Assembly (NCBI RefSeq): GCF_005405465.1
Contig: NZ_BJEC01000001.1
Coordinates: forward strand, 88,332 to 152,331
Direction: 5' to 3'
Source of the DNA: Weissella thailandensis
Lineage (GTDB): Bacteria; Bacillota; Bacilli; Lactobacillales; Lactobacillaceae
DNA length: 64,000 nucleotides
The notes beneath the pieces are model-generated. The model saw nothing but the letters and a program-made list of their open reading frames with translations. It did not search any database and had not been told where the DNA came from. The translations under genes were made by a program, and so were the position numbers. Of this stretch, positions 52,307 through 64,000 are shown piece by piece (the first letter of the stretch is position 1; each line of letters opens with the position of its first letter).

Positions 52307-52929
52307 ACTAAGTTATCTCCTTTTCGTTCACATCGCGCAAGAAGTTTATCCACTGCCACTAAATAGGGGGTAGTCGGACTGATTCTTTGCTCAATCAACT
52401 CACCCGATTTAACAATCGCTTCATATGGAATAGACTTTCTACCAGTAACCTGATTATCCCAGTATTGGAAAATGAGGTCTGCCCACACAACGTAAGTTTC
52501 TTTTAAAACTGAAAATCTAATTATCATAAATGCTAATCCATGTTGTGCAGCAATAGCTTTCAAATGTTTGACTTGATGGTCATGGATATTATTTAACGGA
52601 AACGAGCGTTTATGACTTGTTTCCTTGGCATCAAAATCAATATAATATCCCTTGTAGATGCCATTATAATCTGTTGTCGAAGCTTGACTAAAGTAAGCTT
52701 CTGTAATTTTAGCTGCAGAACGGGCCGGATAACTCACATTAACAATTTGAATAGGCGTTGGTTTCTTATGGATAACCGCTTGTCCAGTTGCTAAGTAATA
52801 GTTATTCGCAGCATTTATATCAGCCTCTAATGACATGCCTCGCTTACTTTGCGAAACTCCTTGGTTTACACTTGGTTGTTTGAAAGATTTACCGTTAAAG
52901 GCATGTCCATTGGGATAATTAAAAGCCAT
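52303..52929 (-). CDS. recU: Holliday junction resolvase RecU
   Basis: A 208-residue nuclease of normal length: NYPNGHAFNGKSFKQPSVNQ at the start; the metal-binding core GIYKGYYIDFDAKETSHKRS with Asp and Glu; and FPLNNIHDHQVKHLKAIAAQ. It cuts Holliday junctions. It is the first gene of the recU-ponA operon and is divergent from ypsA, with 114 bases between them. Confidence 0.95.
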   Translation of the reverse strand: MAFNYPNGHAFNGKSFKQPSVNQGVSQSKRGMSLEADINAANNYYLATGQAVIHKKPTPIQIVNVSYPARSAAKITEAYFSQASTTDYNGIYKGYYIDFDAKETSHKRSFPLNNIHDHQVKHLKAIAAQHGLAFMIIRFSVLKETYVVWADLIFQYWDNQVTGRKSIPYEAIVKSGELIEQRISPTTPYLVAVDKLLARCERKGDNLV

Positions 52930-53043
52930 GACACACTCCTATAATTAAACTTTATCTTTGTCATTATAACAAAAGTCGCGCAATAGTAACAGTTTCCGTA
53001 AACTGACTAAAAATATAAAATAGGGAAAGAGGTATACAATTTA

Positions 53044-53613
53044 ATGGATCGTATTTGGATAACTGGTTTTCGAAATTATGAATTGGGTATTTTTAACAAT
53101 AAGGATCCAAAATTAACCATTATAAATTTTGCAATAAACAAACTTTTGACAAATGCCATTTATGACGATTGTAATTGGCTTATTACTGGTGGTCAGCTTG
53201 GTATTGAGCAGTGGGCAATTGAAGAAGCGCTAAATTTAAAACAAACAACATTTCCAGACTTTCAAATTGCTTTAATGACACCATTTGTCGATTTTGGAAA
53301 AAACTGGAAAACAGATAAGCAAGAAAAATTAACTAAATTAAAGCAATCTGTTGATTTTAGTAGTTCTGTATTTAACACCCCTTATGAAGGACCAAAACAA
53401 CTAAAAGCTTACCAGCAATTTATGCTAGATCATACAGACAGAGCAATTATTTTCTATGACCGAGAGGCTGAGAATGCGCGAGCTCGTTTTGACTACCAAG
53501 CAATGAAAAACTATGCTTCAGAACACAACTATCCAGTTATGTTAATTGATTTAGATCGCTTACAAGATTATGCCGACGAATATCAAATGAGAAATTCTGA
53601 TTATTTGGAATAA
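53044..53613 (+). CDS. ypsA: YpsA-family protein (DUF1273, SLOG-like)
   Basis: A 189-residue protein with WITGFRNYELGIF at the start and NWLITGGQLGIEQWAIEEAL near residue 46, the nucleotide-binding pattern of DUF1273/YpsA proteins, related to the SLOG/DprA-like fold. In Bacillus, ypsA precedes gpsB (ypsB), as here, and YpsA has been linked to cell division. Biochemical function unknown. Confidence 0.85.
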   Translation: MDRIWITGFRNYELGIFNNKDPKLTIINFAINKLLTNAIYDDCNWLITGGQLGIEQWAIEEALNLKQTTFPDFQIALMTPFVDFGKNWKTDKQEKLTKLKQSVDFSSSVFNTPYEGPKQLKAYQQFMLDHTDRAIIFYDREAENARARFDYQAMKNYASEHNYPVMLIDLDRLQDYADEYQMRNSDYLE

Positions 53614-53700
53614 GAAATATTATTTTTTGCATAACTAACTTTGTCATCTATAGAGAAAGCTGGTACACTAAGGTAAGAAGAAAACTAAGGAGTGCAAGTG

Positions 53701-54123
53701 ATGGAAAACGTGCAACATACTCGTGAAGAAATTCTAAACAAGGATTTTAAGAAAACACGTATTGGTACCGGTTACGATATAACGGATGTAGATGCTTATT
53801 TAGATGAGATTATCTCTGACTATCAAGCTTTTCAAACTAATATTAGTGAATTAAATAATCAAAACCAAAAACTAAAGGATCAAGTTGCTGAATTAACAAA
53901 GCAAGTTTCAGCAGCTCCAACGACATCGTCAACGCCAAAAGCTTCGCCAGCTCCTGCTGTTAATACAAATATGGACATTTTAAAGCGTCTTTCGAATTTG
54001 GAACGCCGCGTATTTGGTGCTTCATCTGAACAATTTAAGAAGAATAAAGAAGCAGATAATGATAAGGCAGAAGAAGTGGAAGATGTAATTGTTAAAGAAA
54101 ATAGTACACAATCTGCTGAATAA
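53701..54123 (+). CDS. gpsB: Cell division regulator GpsB
   Basis: A 140-residue DivIVA-like protein. The N-terminal lipid-binding/PBP-binding domain has LNKDFKKTRIGTGYDITDVD and AYLDEII; a coiled coil follows (about 40-72), a Thr/Ser/Pro/Ala linker, and a C-terminal trimerisation segment LKRLSNLERRVFGA. A charged tail follows. It coordinates PBP1 with the divisome; ponA lies 1.4 kb upstream. ATG 53701 is chosen over an in-frame GTG at 53692 because of AAGGAG upstream. Confidence 0.9.
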   Translation: MENVQHTREEILNKDFKKTRIGTGYDITDVDAYLDEIISDYQAFQTNISELNNQNQKLKDQVAELTKQVSAAPTTSSTPKASPAPAVNTNMDILKRLSNLERRVFGASSEQFKKNKEADNDKAEEVEDVIVKENSTQSAE

Positions 54124-54126
54124 GTG

Positions 54127-54132
54127 TATAAT
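54127..54132 (+). promoter_or_regulatory. -10 box of the RNase P RNA gene
   Basis: TATAAT starts 3 bases after the gpsB stop codon and about 9 bases before the predicted 5' end of the RNA. The -35 box would lie within gpsB and is not clear. Confidence 0.55.
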
Positions 54133-54139
54133 GGTTATT

Positions 54140-54531
54140 CGTGATGTGTTAGTGGGTGATTGCGTGTGGCTTATGCTGCATGAGGAAAGTCCATGCTCGC
54201 ACTAACTGTGATGTTAGTAGTGTTCGCGCTAGCTGAAAAAATAAGGCTAGGCATTCAATGATTTGAATGATGGCCAGCCAAAGATCTAAGGATTTTATCT
54301 ATGATTTAGTAAGCTGCTAAGGTGCCACAGTGACGAACCATCAAAGAAATGCGATGGATGGAACGCGGTAAACCCCACGAGCGGGCAACCCAAACTTTGG
54401 TAGGGGCGCTTGACCTAGCGAAAAGAAGTGATGGTCGGGGAAACAGAAATGTTTGAGATAGATGATTACCACCAAATAAAGATTGCCAATTTTTATTTGG
54501 AACAAAACATGGCTTATAGCTAATACATCAG
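54140..54531 (+). ncRNA. rnpB: RNase P RNA, type B
   Basis: Recognised by the conserved core GAGGAAAGTCCATGCTCGCA (54181-54200), TAGTGTTCG, GTGCCACAGTGACGAA, GGAACGCGGTAAACCCCACG and the end GGAACAAAACATGGCTTATAG. Helix P1 is formed by 54142-54152 (TGATGTGTTAG) with 54520-54530 (CTAATACATCA), which fixes the ends to within a few bases. It is the catalytic RNA that matures tRNA 5' ends. Its place between gpsB and rlmL is the normal one in Firmicutes. Confidence 0.96.
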
Positions 54532-54535
54532 GCAG

Positions 54536-54568
54536 CCGGCGTCCTTGTGGCGTCGGTTTTCTTTTTGC
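54536..54568 (+). terminator. Terminator of rnpB
   Basis: An 8-bp stem with two G-T pairs (CCGGCGTC 54536-54543 with GGCGTCGG 54549-54556) followed by TTTTCTTTTT. Confidence 0.8.
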
Positions 54569-54624
54569 CCAAATTTTTAATCTCATTTATAATGAAAAGT
54601 ATCAACTTGAAAAGAGAACTGAAT

Positions 54625-55758
54625 ATGAAAAACTTTAAATTAATGGCAACAATGGGCGCTGGTATGGAATCACTAGTAGCCCGTGAGCTGAAAGAAATGG
54701 GCTATGCTACCGAAACAGAAAATGGACGTGTTTTCTTTGATGGCACAGTTGAAGATATTTATCGCACAAACTTATGGCTACGTGTGGCTGATCGTATTAA
54801 AATAGTTGTGCAAGAATTTGATGCCAAAACTTTTGACCAATTATTCGAAAAAACAAAAGCTTTCCCATGGGAAGATTTATTACCTTATGATGCCAATTTC
54901 CCAGTAAATGGTCGTTCAAAGCACTCTATCCTACACTCTGTACCAACTGTGCAAGCAATTACTAAAAAAGCAATTGTTAAGCGCTTGTCTGAAGCTTATC
55001 ATGCTCATAGTTATCTGCCAGAAACTGGTCAACGCTATGTTTTGGAAACGGCAATCGACAAAAATCATGTCATGATTACCCTAGATACGACTGGTGACTC
55101 ATTGTTTAAGCGTGGTTATCGTACCGAAAAGGGTGGGGCCCCATTAAAAGAAACAATGGCGGCCGCATTAGTCAAATTAGCCCATTGGTTCACCGATAAC
55201 CCATTTGTTGATCCAACAGCTGGATCAGGGACGATTGCCATTGAAGCTGCTTTGATAGGTCGTAATATCGCTCCTGGTTTAAACCGTGAGTTTGATATTA
55301 CTGATTGGGACTGGTTTGATAAAAATATTGGTCAGACGCTAAAGGCACAAGCACGCAGTATGATTAATTTTGATGAGCCCTTAGATATAACCGGTTATGA
55401 TATCGACGAAAATATGATTGAGATTGCACAAGCTAACGCTGAAGCCGCTGGCGTCGGTGAGGATGTAACATTCAAGCAATTAGCCGCAGCAGATTGGTCA
55501 ACTGACAAAATCAATGGTGTCTTAGTTGCTAATCCACCTTATGGGGAACGACTTGGTGATGAAGATGCTGCCCGTCAACTTTATAGCCAAATGGGCTATA
55601 TTTATAACAAGATGCCAACATGGTCTAAATATATTTTGACATCAGACGAAGAATTTGAAACTGCCTTTGGTAAAAAAGCAACTAAAAAGCGTAAGTTGTA
55701 CAACGGTGCTTTAAAAGTTGATTTATACCAATATTGGGGTAAAAAAATTCGTAATTAA
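54625..55758 (+). CDS. rlmL: 23S rRNA (guanine-N2) methyltransferase, RlmL/YpsC-like
   Basis: A 377-residue protein. The N-terminal THUMP domain (KLMATMGAGMESLVARELKE onward) binds RNA. The methyltransferase domain has the cofactor motif DPTAGSGTIAIEAA near residue 193 and the catalytic NPPYGERL near 303. In-frame codons upstream reach into the rnpB terminator, so ATG 54625, at the start of the fold, is chosen. Matches Bacillus ypsC in order and content. Confidence 0.9.
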   Translation: MKNFKLMATMGAGMESLVARELKEMGYATETENGRVFFDGTVEDIYRTNLWLRVADRIKIVVQEFDAKTFDQLFEKTKAFPWEDLLPYDANFPVNGRSKHSILHSVPTVQAITKKAIVKRLSEAYHAHSYLPETGQRYVLETAIDKNHVMITLDTTGDSLFKRGYRTEKGGAPLKETMAAALVKLAHWFTDNPFVDPTAGSGTIAIEAALIGRNIAPGLNREFDITDWDWFDKNIGQTLKAQARSMINFDEPLDITGYDIDENMIEIAQANAEAAGVGEDVTFKQLAAADWSTDKINGVLVANPPYGERLGDEDAARQLYSQMGYIYNKMPTWSKYILTSDEEFETAFGKKATKKRKLYNGALKVDLYQYWGKKIRN

Positions 55759-55793
55759 TCAAGCGATATTTGCAATTCGAGAGGAGACAGACT

Positions 55794-60115
<4,322 letters not shown>

Positions 60116-60156
60116 ATTTCTAAGCGAAACGCGGTTTAGGTTAAAGGAGAACACGT

Positions 60157-61356
60157 ATGCGTGCAGTAAAATGGCTTTCTACCATTGGTGTTGTTGCGGT
60201 GTTGATTGCAGCACTAGTCTTCTTTGGAAACTTCTTCTCTAAGAATTCTTCCTCAGTTTCAAATTCAAGTAATAGTGGAAAGACAACAACCACAGCAACA
60301 AAATCAAGTAGTTCAAAAAAGGGAATTCAGATAACCGAAAAGAATAACGATTCGTCTTATCAAACGGTGATTAAAAATGGTCGTTATTTGACAAGTAAAG
60401 CCAGAGGTGTTTCTGCAACCCAACAAAACAACACCTATAACCAAGTTAGTTTTGAAAATGGTCTACAGGACTTTGCAAAGGAACACTTCAGTACTTCTAA
60501 GTATATTTTCCAAGAAGGACAATATCTAACAACTGATACAGCGAATAACTGGTTGGATCGTAAATCAAACGATAACCCAACTGGTTTGAACCCTGAAGAT
60601 AATGGTAAAACTGATAATAGTCGTAATCCAATCTACTTACAAACGATTGAAGAGCAAGACTTTATGACTAAAGATGGTAATAATTTGAAGTTAAACGGAA
60701 TTGTTCTTGGACTTGCTATGAATACACAGGACACCTATCAAAAAGAGCAATACGGCTCAAATTATACGCAGGACATCAGCAATGCTGATCGTATTCAACA
60801 AGGTAAGCAAATGGCCAATGAAGTTGTTAAACGGTACCGTAACATGAGTGGTATCAGCAATGATATTCCTATTTATGTTGCCATGTATTCGCAATCAAAG
60901 GATGATTCATTGGCAGGTGGTAGCTTCTACAGTTGGAATGTTTCAAAGTCAGGTAACAACCTTGGTAGTTGGACAGATATTAAAGATCAAACTGTTGTAT
61001 TACCTATGCAAACTGGCACTGGCGATGAGAAGTCTGTCGCAACAAAGCTAAATAAAAGTTTCACTAGCTTCTCAGAAAATATTCAAAGTTTCTTCCCTAA
61101 TCTATCTTCAGTTACCGGACAAGCATCATACGAAGGTAATAACTTAAAGGGATTGGTGGTTGACGTTTCAACACAATTCTATTCAGCAACTGAAATAGAA
61201 AGTTTTGCTAATTATATCGCGCAGAGTGCACCTAATTATCTACCAACAGGCGTACCTGTCAAGATTAAGATAGAAGCTTCAACTGGTATGCAGGCATACT
61301 TAATTCAGAGATCAGATGATAGTAAATACAAGGTTACTATCCTAAACTCATATTAA
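60157..61356 (+). CDS. camS: CamS-family protein without lipobox
   Basis: A 399-residue protein of the CamS (sex pheromone precursor) family: YQTVIKNGRYLTSKARGVSA, FENGLQDFAKEHFSTSKYIF and, at the end, SAPNYLPTGVPVKIKIEAST. The order pcrA-ligA-camS is standard in lactic acid bacteria. Normal members are lipoproteins with a cysteine after the signal segment. Here the N-terminus (IGVVAVLIAALVFFGNFFSK) has no cysteine, so it is anchored by a membrane segment or cleaved by ordinary signal peptidase. A Ser/Thr/Asn-rich linker follows. The function outside pheromone release is unknown. Confidence 0.85.
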   Translation: MRAVKWLSTIGVVAVLIAALVFFGNFFSKNSSSVSNSSNSGKTTTTATKSSSSKKGIQITEKNNDSSYQTVIKNGRYLTSKARGVSATQQNNTYNQVSFENGLQDFAKEHFSTSKYIFQEGQYLTTDTANNWLDRKSNDNPTGLNPEDNGKTDNSRNPIYLQTIEEQDFMTKDGNNLKLNGIVLGLAMNTQDTYQKEQYGSNYTQDISNADRIQQGKQMANEVVKRYRNMSGISNDIPIYVAMYSQSKDDSLAGGSFYSWNVSKSGNNLGSWTDIKDQTVVLPMQTGTGDEKSVATKLNKSFTSFSENIQSFFPNLSSVTGQASYEGNNLKGLVVDVSTQFYSATEIESFANYIAQSAPNYLPTGVPVKIKIEASTGMQAYLIQRSDDSKYKVTILNSY

Positions 61357-61364
61357 TACAATGA

Positions 61365-61392
61365 AAAGAGTCACAGCGATGTGGCTTTTTTT
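61365..61392 (+). terminator. Terminator after camS
   Basis: AGTCACA (61369-61375) pairs with TGTGGCT (61380-61386) around loop GCGA, followed by seven T. Confidence 0.8.
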
Positions 61393-61458
61393 CTTGCTTT
61401 TCTATACACTTAACAGTAATATGATACAAATGTATATTTTATGAGGAGGCATATACTA

Positions 61459-62094
61459 ATGGGAATGCATCAATATTTATCAGGCTTGAATGAGTTAGAG
61501 ATGATTACTCGTGCACCAGGATATTTTAAATACCAACCACATTCGGTTGCAGCTCATTCTTGGAAAGTAACTGAGGCAGCTCAATTCCTTGGAGATATTG
61601 AAGAGGCACATGGCAAAGACGTTGATTGGCGTATGTTATATGAAAAGGCATTGAATCACGATATTACAGAACGTTTTATCGGTGATATCAGAACACCCGT
61701 TAAATATGCATCATCTACTTTACGACATATGCTTGCCGATGTTGAAGACACGTTGTCTGATAATTTCATTAATACTGAAATACCTGAAGAGCTACAAGAT
61801 GTCTACACTCGTCGATTGCATGAAGGTAAAGACGATACCCTAGAAGGCCGCATTCTTTCAGTTGCAGATAAAGTTGATTTGCTATATGAAGCATTTGGTG
61901 AATTACAAAAAGGGAACCCCGAACCTGTATTTACAGAAATCTATAAAGAAAGTCTTGAAACGATTTTCGCTTTCCGGGATATGCCCAGTGTCGCTTACTT
62001 CATCAAAGAAGTATTACCTGAATTACTAAATGAACATTTTCCTGGTTCTGAAAAATTACAACGTATTTATATCGGTATTTTTAATGCTGACTAG
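61459..62094 (+). CDS. HD-domain phosphohydrolase, YfbR-like
   Basis: A 211-residue protein with the HD-type metal ligands HSVAAHSWKV near residue 34 and NHDITERFIGDI near 71, and a later ILSVADKVDLLYEAF. This resembles YfbR-type 5'-deoxynucleotidases and related HD proteins. It would hydrolyse nucleoside monophosphates. ATG 61459 follows GAGGAGG; it stands alone between two terminators. Confidence 0.8.
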   Translation: MGMHQYLSGLNELEMITRAPGYFKYQPHSVAAHSWKVTEAAQFLGDIEEAHGKDVDWRMLYEKALNHDITERFIGDIRTPVKYASSTLRHMLADVEDTLSDNFINTEIPEELQDVYTRRLHEGKDDTLEGRILSVADKVDLLYEAFGELQKGNPEPVFTEIYKESLETIFAFRDMPSVAYFIKEVLPELLNEHFPGSEKLQRIYIGIFNAD

Positions 62095-62096
62095 TT

Positions 62097-62105
62097 TGTT
62101 ATAAT
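62097..62105 (+). promoter_or_regulatory. Extended -10 promoter upstream of uvrB
   Basis: TGTTATAAT is a perfect extended -10 element that starts two bases after the preceding stop codon. The transcript would run through the hairpin at 62136-62174 before uvrB. Confidence 0.45.
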
Positions 62106-62135
62106 GACGTTAGTAGTTTGCAAATTAGAATTAAT

Positions 62136-62180
62136 AAGAGCAGCTGCAGAATATGAACTAATTCAGCTGCTCTTTTATTT
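62136..62180 (+). terminator. Terminator or attenuator before uvrB
   Basis: An 11-bp perfect stem (AAGAGCAGCTG 62136-62146 with CAGCTGCTCTT 62164-62174) followed by TTATTTTTA. It ends the HD gene transcript and also sits in the uvrB leader. Confidence 0.8.
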
Positions 62181-62205
62181 TTAGCAAGAAAGTAGGATAG
62201 CATAA

Positions 62206-64000
62206 ATGTTTAATCGTGATACTGATAATGAATACGATTTAGTTTCAAAATACCAACCCACCGGTGATCAACCTGAGGCGATTACAAAATTAGTCAACGG
62301 TTTAAAAAATGGTATCAAAGAACAAGTCTTACTAGGTGCTACCGGAACAGGGAAGACATTTACTATTTCAAATGTCATTGCACAAGCAAATAAGCCAGTT
62401 TTAGTATTATCACACAACAAAACCTTGGCGGGACAATTATACGGTGAATTCAAAGAATTTTTCCCGAATAATGCTGTTGAGTATTTTGTTTCTTACTATG
62501 ATTACTATCAACCTGAGGCGTATGTTCCTTCATCAGATACTTATATTGAAAAGGATTCATCTATTAATGATGAGATTGATAAGCTCCGAAATTCTGCAAC
62601 TGCCTCGCTACTAGCACGAAACGACACAATTGTGGTTTCCTCAGTTTCGTCAATCTTTGGTTTAGGTAGTCCAGAACAATATTATGACCATGTTATTAAT
62701 GTCCGTGTTGGAGACATTTTAGAAAGAAATGATCTCATGCATCGGTTAATAGATATTCAATTTCAGCGTAATGATATTGATTTTCAACGTGGGCGTTTTC
62801 GTGCTAGAGGTGATGTTTTAGAGGTATTCCCGGCATCATCTGATTCTAAAGCACTACGAATTGAATTTTTTGGGGACGAGGTAGATCGTATTCGCGAAAT
62901 TGATGCGCTAACCGGAGAAATAACGGCTGAATTAGATTTGGCCACAATTTTCCCAGCAACGCACTTTATGACAAATGATGCAATTCGTGATCGTGCCTTA
63001 AAAACAATTCAAGCCGAATTAGATGACCAATTGCAAAATCTTGAAAAAGATGGCAAATTACTTGAAGCGCAGCGACTTAAGCAACGTACTGAATATGATA
63101 TTGAAATGATTCGAGAAATGGGGTTCACCACCGGTATTGAGAATTACTCACGTCATATGGATGGTCGTAAACCTGGTGAACCACCATTCACACTGTTAGA
63201 CTTCTTCCCAGATGATTTTATTATTATTGTCGATGAGTCACACGTAACGATGCCACAAGTTCGTGGTATGTATAAAGGGGACCGTGCTCGAAAAGAAACC
63301 TTAATTAATTACGGCTTTCGACTACCATCAGCTCTTGATAACCGGCCATTACGGCTCGAAGAGTTTGAAAACCATGTTAACCAAATTATTTACATGTCGG
63401 CTACGCCAGGTGACTATGAAAATGAACGCGTACCAGAAGAGAACGTCGCCCAACAAATAATCCGTCCAACTGGACTACTTGATCCTGAAATTGAAGTTCG
63501 GCCGGTTATGGGTCAAATCGATGATTTAATTGGTGAAATCAATAAGCGTGTGGCGAATGAAGAACGTGTTTTTGTAACCACCTTAACCAAAAAAATGGCT
63601 GAAGACTTAACTGACTACCTAGAAGATGTTGGTATTAAAGTTAAATATCTACATTCAGACATTAAAACTTTAGAACGTACGGAAATTATTCGTGACTTAC
63701 GAATTGGTAAATTTGATGTGTTAGTTGGGATTAATCTATTACGTGAAGGAATTGATGTTCCCGAAGTATCATTGATTGCTATTCTAGATGCGGATAAAGA
63801 GGGCTTCTTACGTAATACCCGGTCATTGATTCAAACAATTGGTCGTGCAGCACGTAATGAAAATGGTCATGTAATTATGTATGCAGATTCCGTTACCGCT
63901 TCAATGCAATCGGCTATGAATGAGACATCTCGCCGTCGTAGTATACAAATGCAATATAACGAAGAACATAACATTACACCACATACCATTAAGAAAGATA
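62206..64000 (+). CDS. uvrB: Excinuclease ABC subunit B (3' end outside window)
   Basis: The frame is open from ATG 62206 to the right edge, giving 598 codons of about 660-670. Walker A is [12 protein letters not shown] near residue 43. The beta-hairpin that grips DNA is [20 protein letters not shown] with [10 protein letters not shown] behind it. Motif II is IIIVDESHV near 345, followed by MSATPGDYE. The C-terminal helicase motifs [20 protein letters not shown] and [10 protein letters not shown] are visible; the UvrC-binding end is cut off. It verifies DNA damage in nucleotide excision repair; uvrA probably follows. Confidence 0.97.
   Translation, partial: MFNRDTDNEYDLVSKYQPTGDQPEAITKLVNGLKNGIKEQVLLGATGTGKTFTISNVIAQANKPVLVLSHNKTLAGQLYGEFKEFFPNNAVEYFVSYYDYYQPEAYVPSSDTYIEKDSSINDEIDKLRNSATASLLARNDTIVVSSVSSIFGLGSPEQYYDHVINVRVGDILERNDLMHRLIDIQFQRNDIDFQRGRFRARGDVLEVFPASSDSKALRIEFFGDEVDRIREIDALTGEITAELDLATIFPATHFMTNDAIRDRALKTIQAELDDQLQNLEKDGKLLEAQRLKQRTEYDIEMIREMGFTTGIENYSRHMDGRKPGEPPFTLLDFFPDDFIIIVDESHVTMPQVRGMYKGDRARKETLINYGFRLPSALDNRPLRLEEFENHVNQIIYMSATPGDYENERVPEENVAQQIIRPTGLLDPEIEVRPVMGQIDDLIGEINKRVANEERVFVTTLTKKMAEDLTDYLEDVGIKVKYLHSDIKTLERTEIIRDLRIGKFDVLVGINLLREGIDVPEVSLIAILDADKEGFLRNTRSLIQTIGRAARNENGHVIMYADSVTASMQSAMNETSRRRSIQMQYNEEHNITPHTIKKD

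Noticed and set aside
54341-54586. Minus-strand open frame inside the RNase P RNA
   Set aside because: It falls inside a well-recognised structural RNA and its terminator.

Overview
The window comes from a low-GC Gram-positive lactic acid bacterium (Lactobacillaceae). Gene content and gene order resemble the Leuconostoc/Weissella group, but the genus is inferred from gene content and not proved. Supporting signs are the Bacillus-like synteny dinG-ypmB-asnS-dnaD / ponA-recU / ypsA-gpsB-rnpB-rlmL, the pcrA-ligA-camS cluster, a mevalonate pathway operon, CovR/ArlR-type signalling and a type B RNase P RNA.

Positions 1 to about 28870 are the late half of a temperate phage with a contractile tail. 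It begins inside a DNA methyltransferase gene cut by the window edge. It continues with a late transcription regulator, a CAU-anticodon tRNA, a ParB-domain/methyltransferase fusion, the terminase subunits, portal and MuF-type head protein. Then come scaffold, major capsid, head-tail connectors, sheath and tube, tail chaperones, a 1556-residue tape measure, the baseplate (plug, hub, spike, gp25-like, J-like, DUF2313-like), a repetitive tail fibre, holin-type genes and a GH25 endolysin. The integrase, lysogeny and replication genes must lie left of the window. The right phage/host junction is between the lysin terminator (about 28869) and mutM (29016).

The most striking phage feature is at 6066-7790. 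The second half of a split MuF head protein carries a polymorphic-toxin-like C-terminus with an EELYHAKQ motif. A small gene overlaps its 3' end and looks like an immunity gene, and a strong terminator follows. Other unusual phage features are a HeH/Ig/LysM virion protein next to the capsid gene, a cluster of three hairpins between tube and chaperone genes, a probable +1 frameshift in the tail chaperone, and two repeat families in the tape measure.

Positions 29016-64000 are host chromosome. mutM-coaE-dnaB-dnaI-yibE-yibF form a tightly packed DNA repair, CoA and replication-initiation operon that ends in two membrane proteins. A CovRS-like two-component system, a nucleoid-associated protein and YidC follow. 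On the minus strand are a TetR regulator and the isoprenoid operon mvaK1-mvaD-mvaK2-fni. The plus strand resumes with dinG, ypmB, asnS and dnaD, which converge on the minus-strand recU-ponA pair. ypsA, gpsB, rnpB and rlmL come next, then pcrA, ligA, camS, an HD phosphohydrolase, and uvrB, which is cut by the right edge.

The host part is ordinary housekeeping sequence with a few oddities: CamS and YidC homologues without a lipobox cysteine, no nth gene between dnaD and ponA, and a terminator-like hairpin between the nearest promoter and uvrB.
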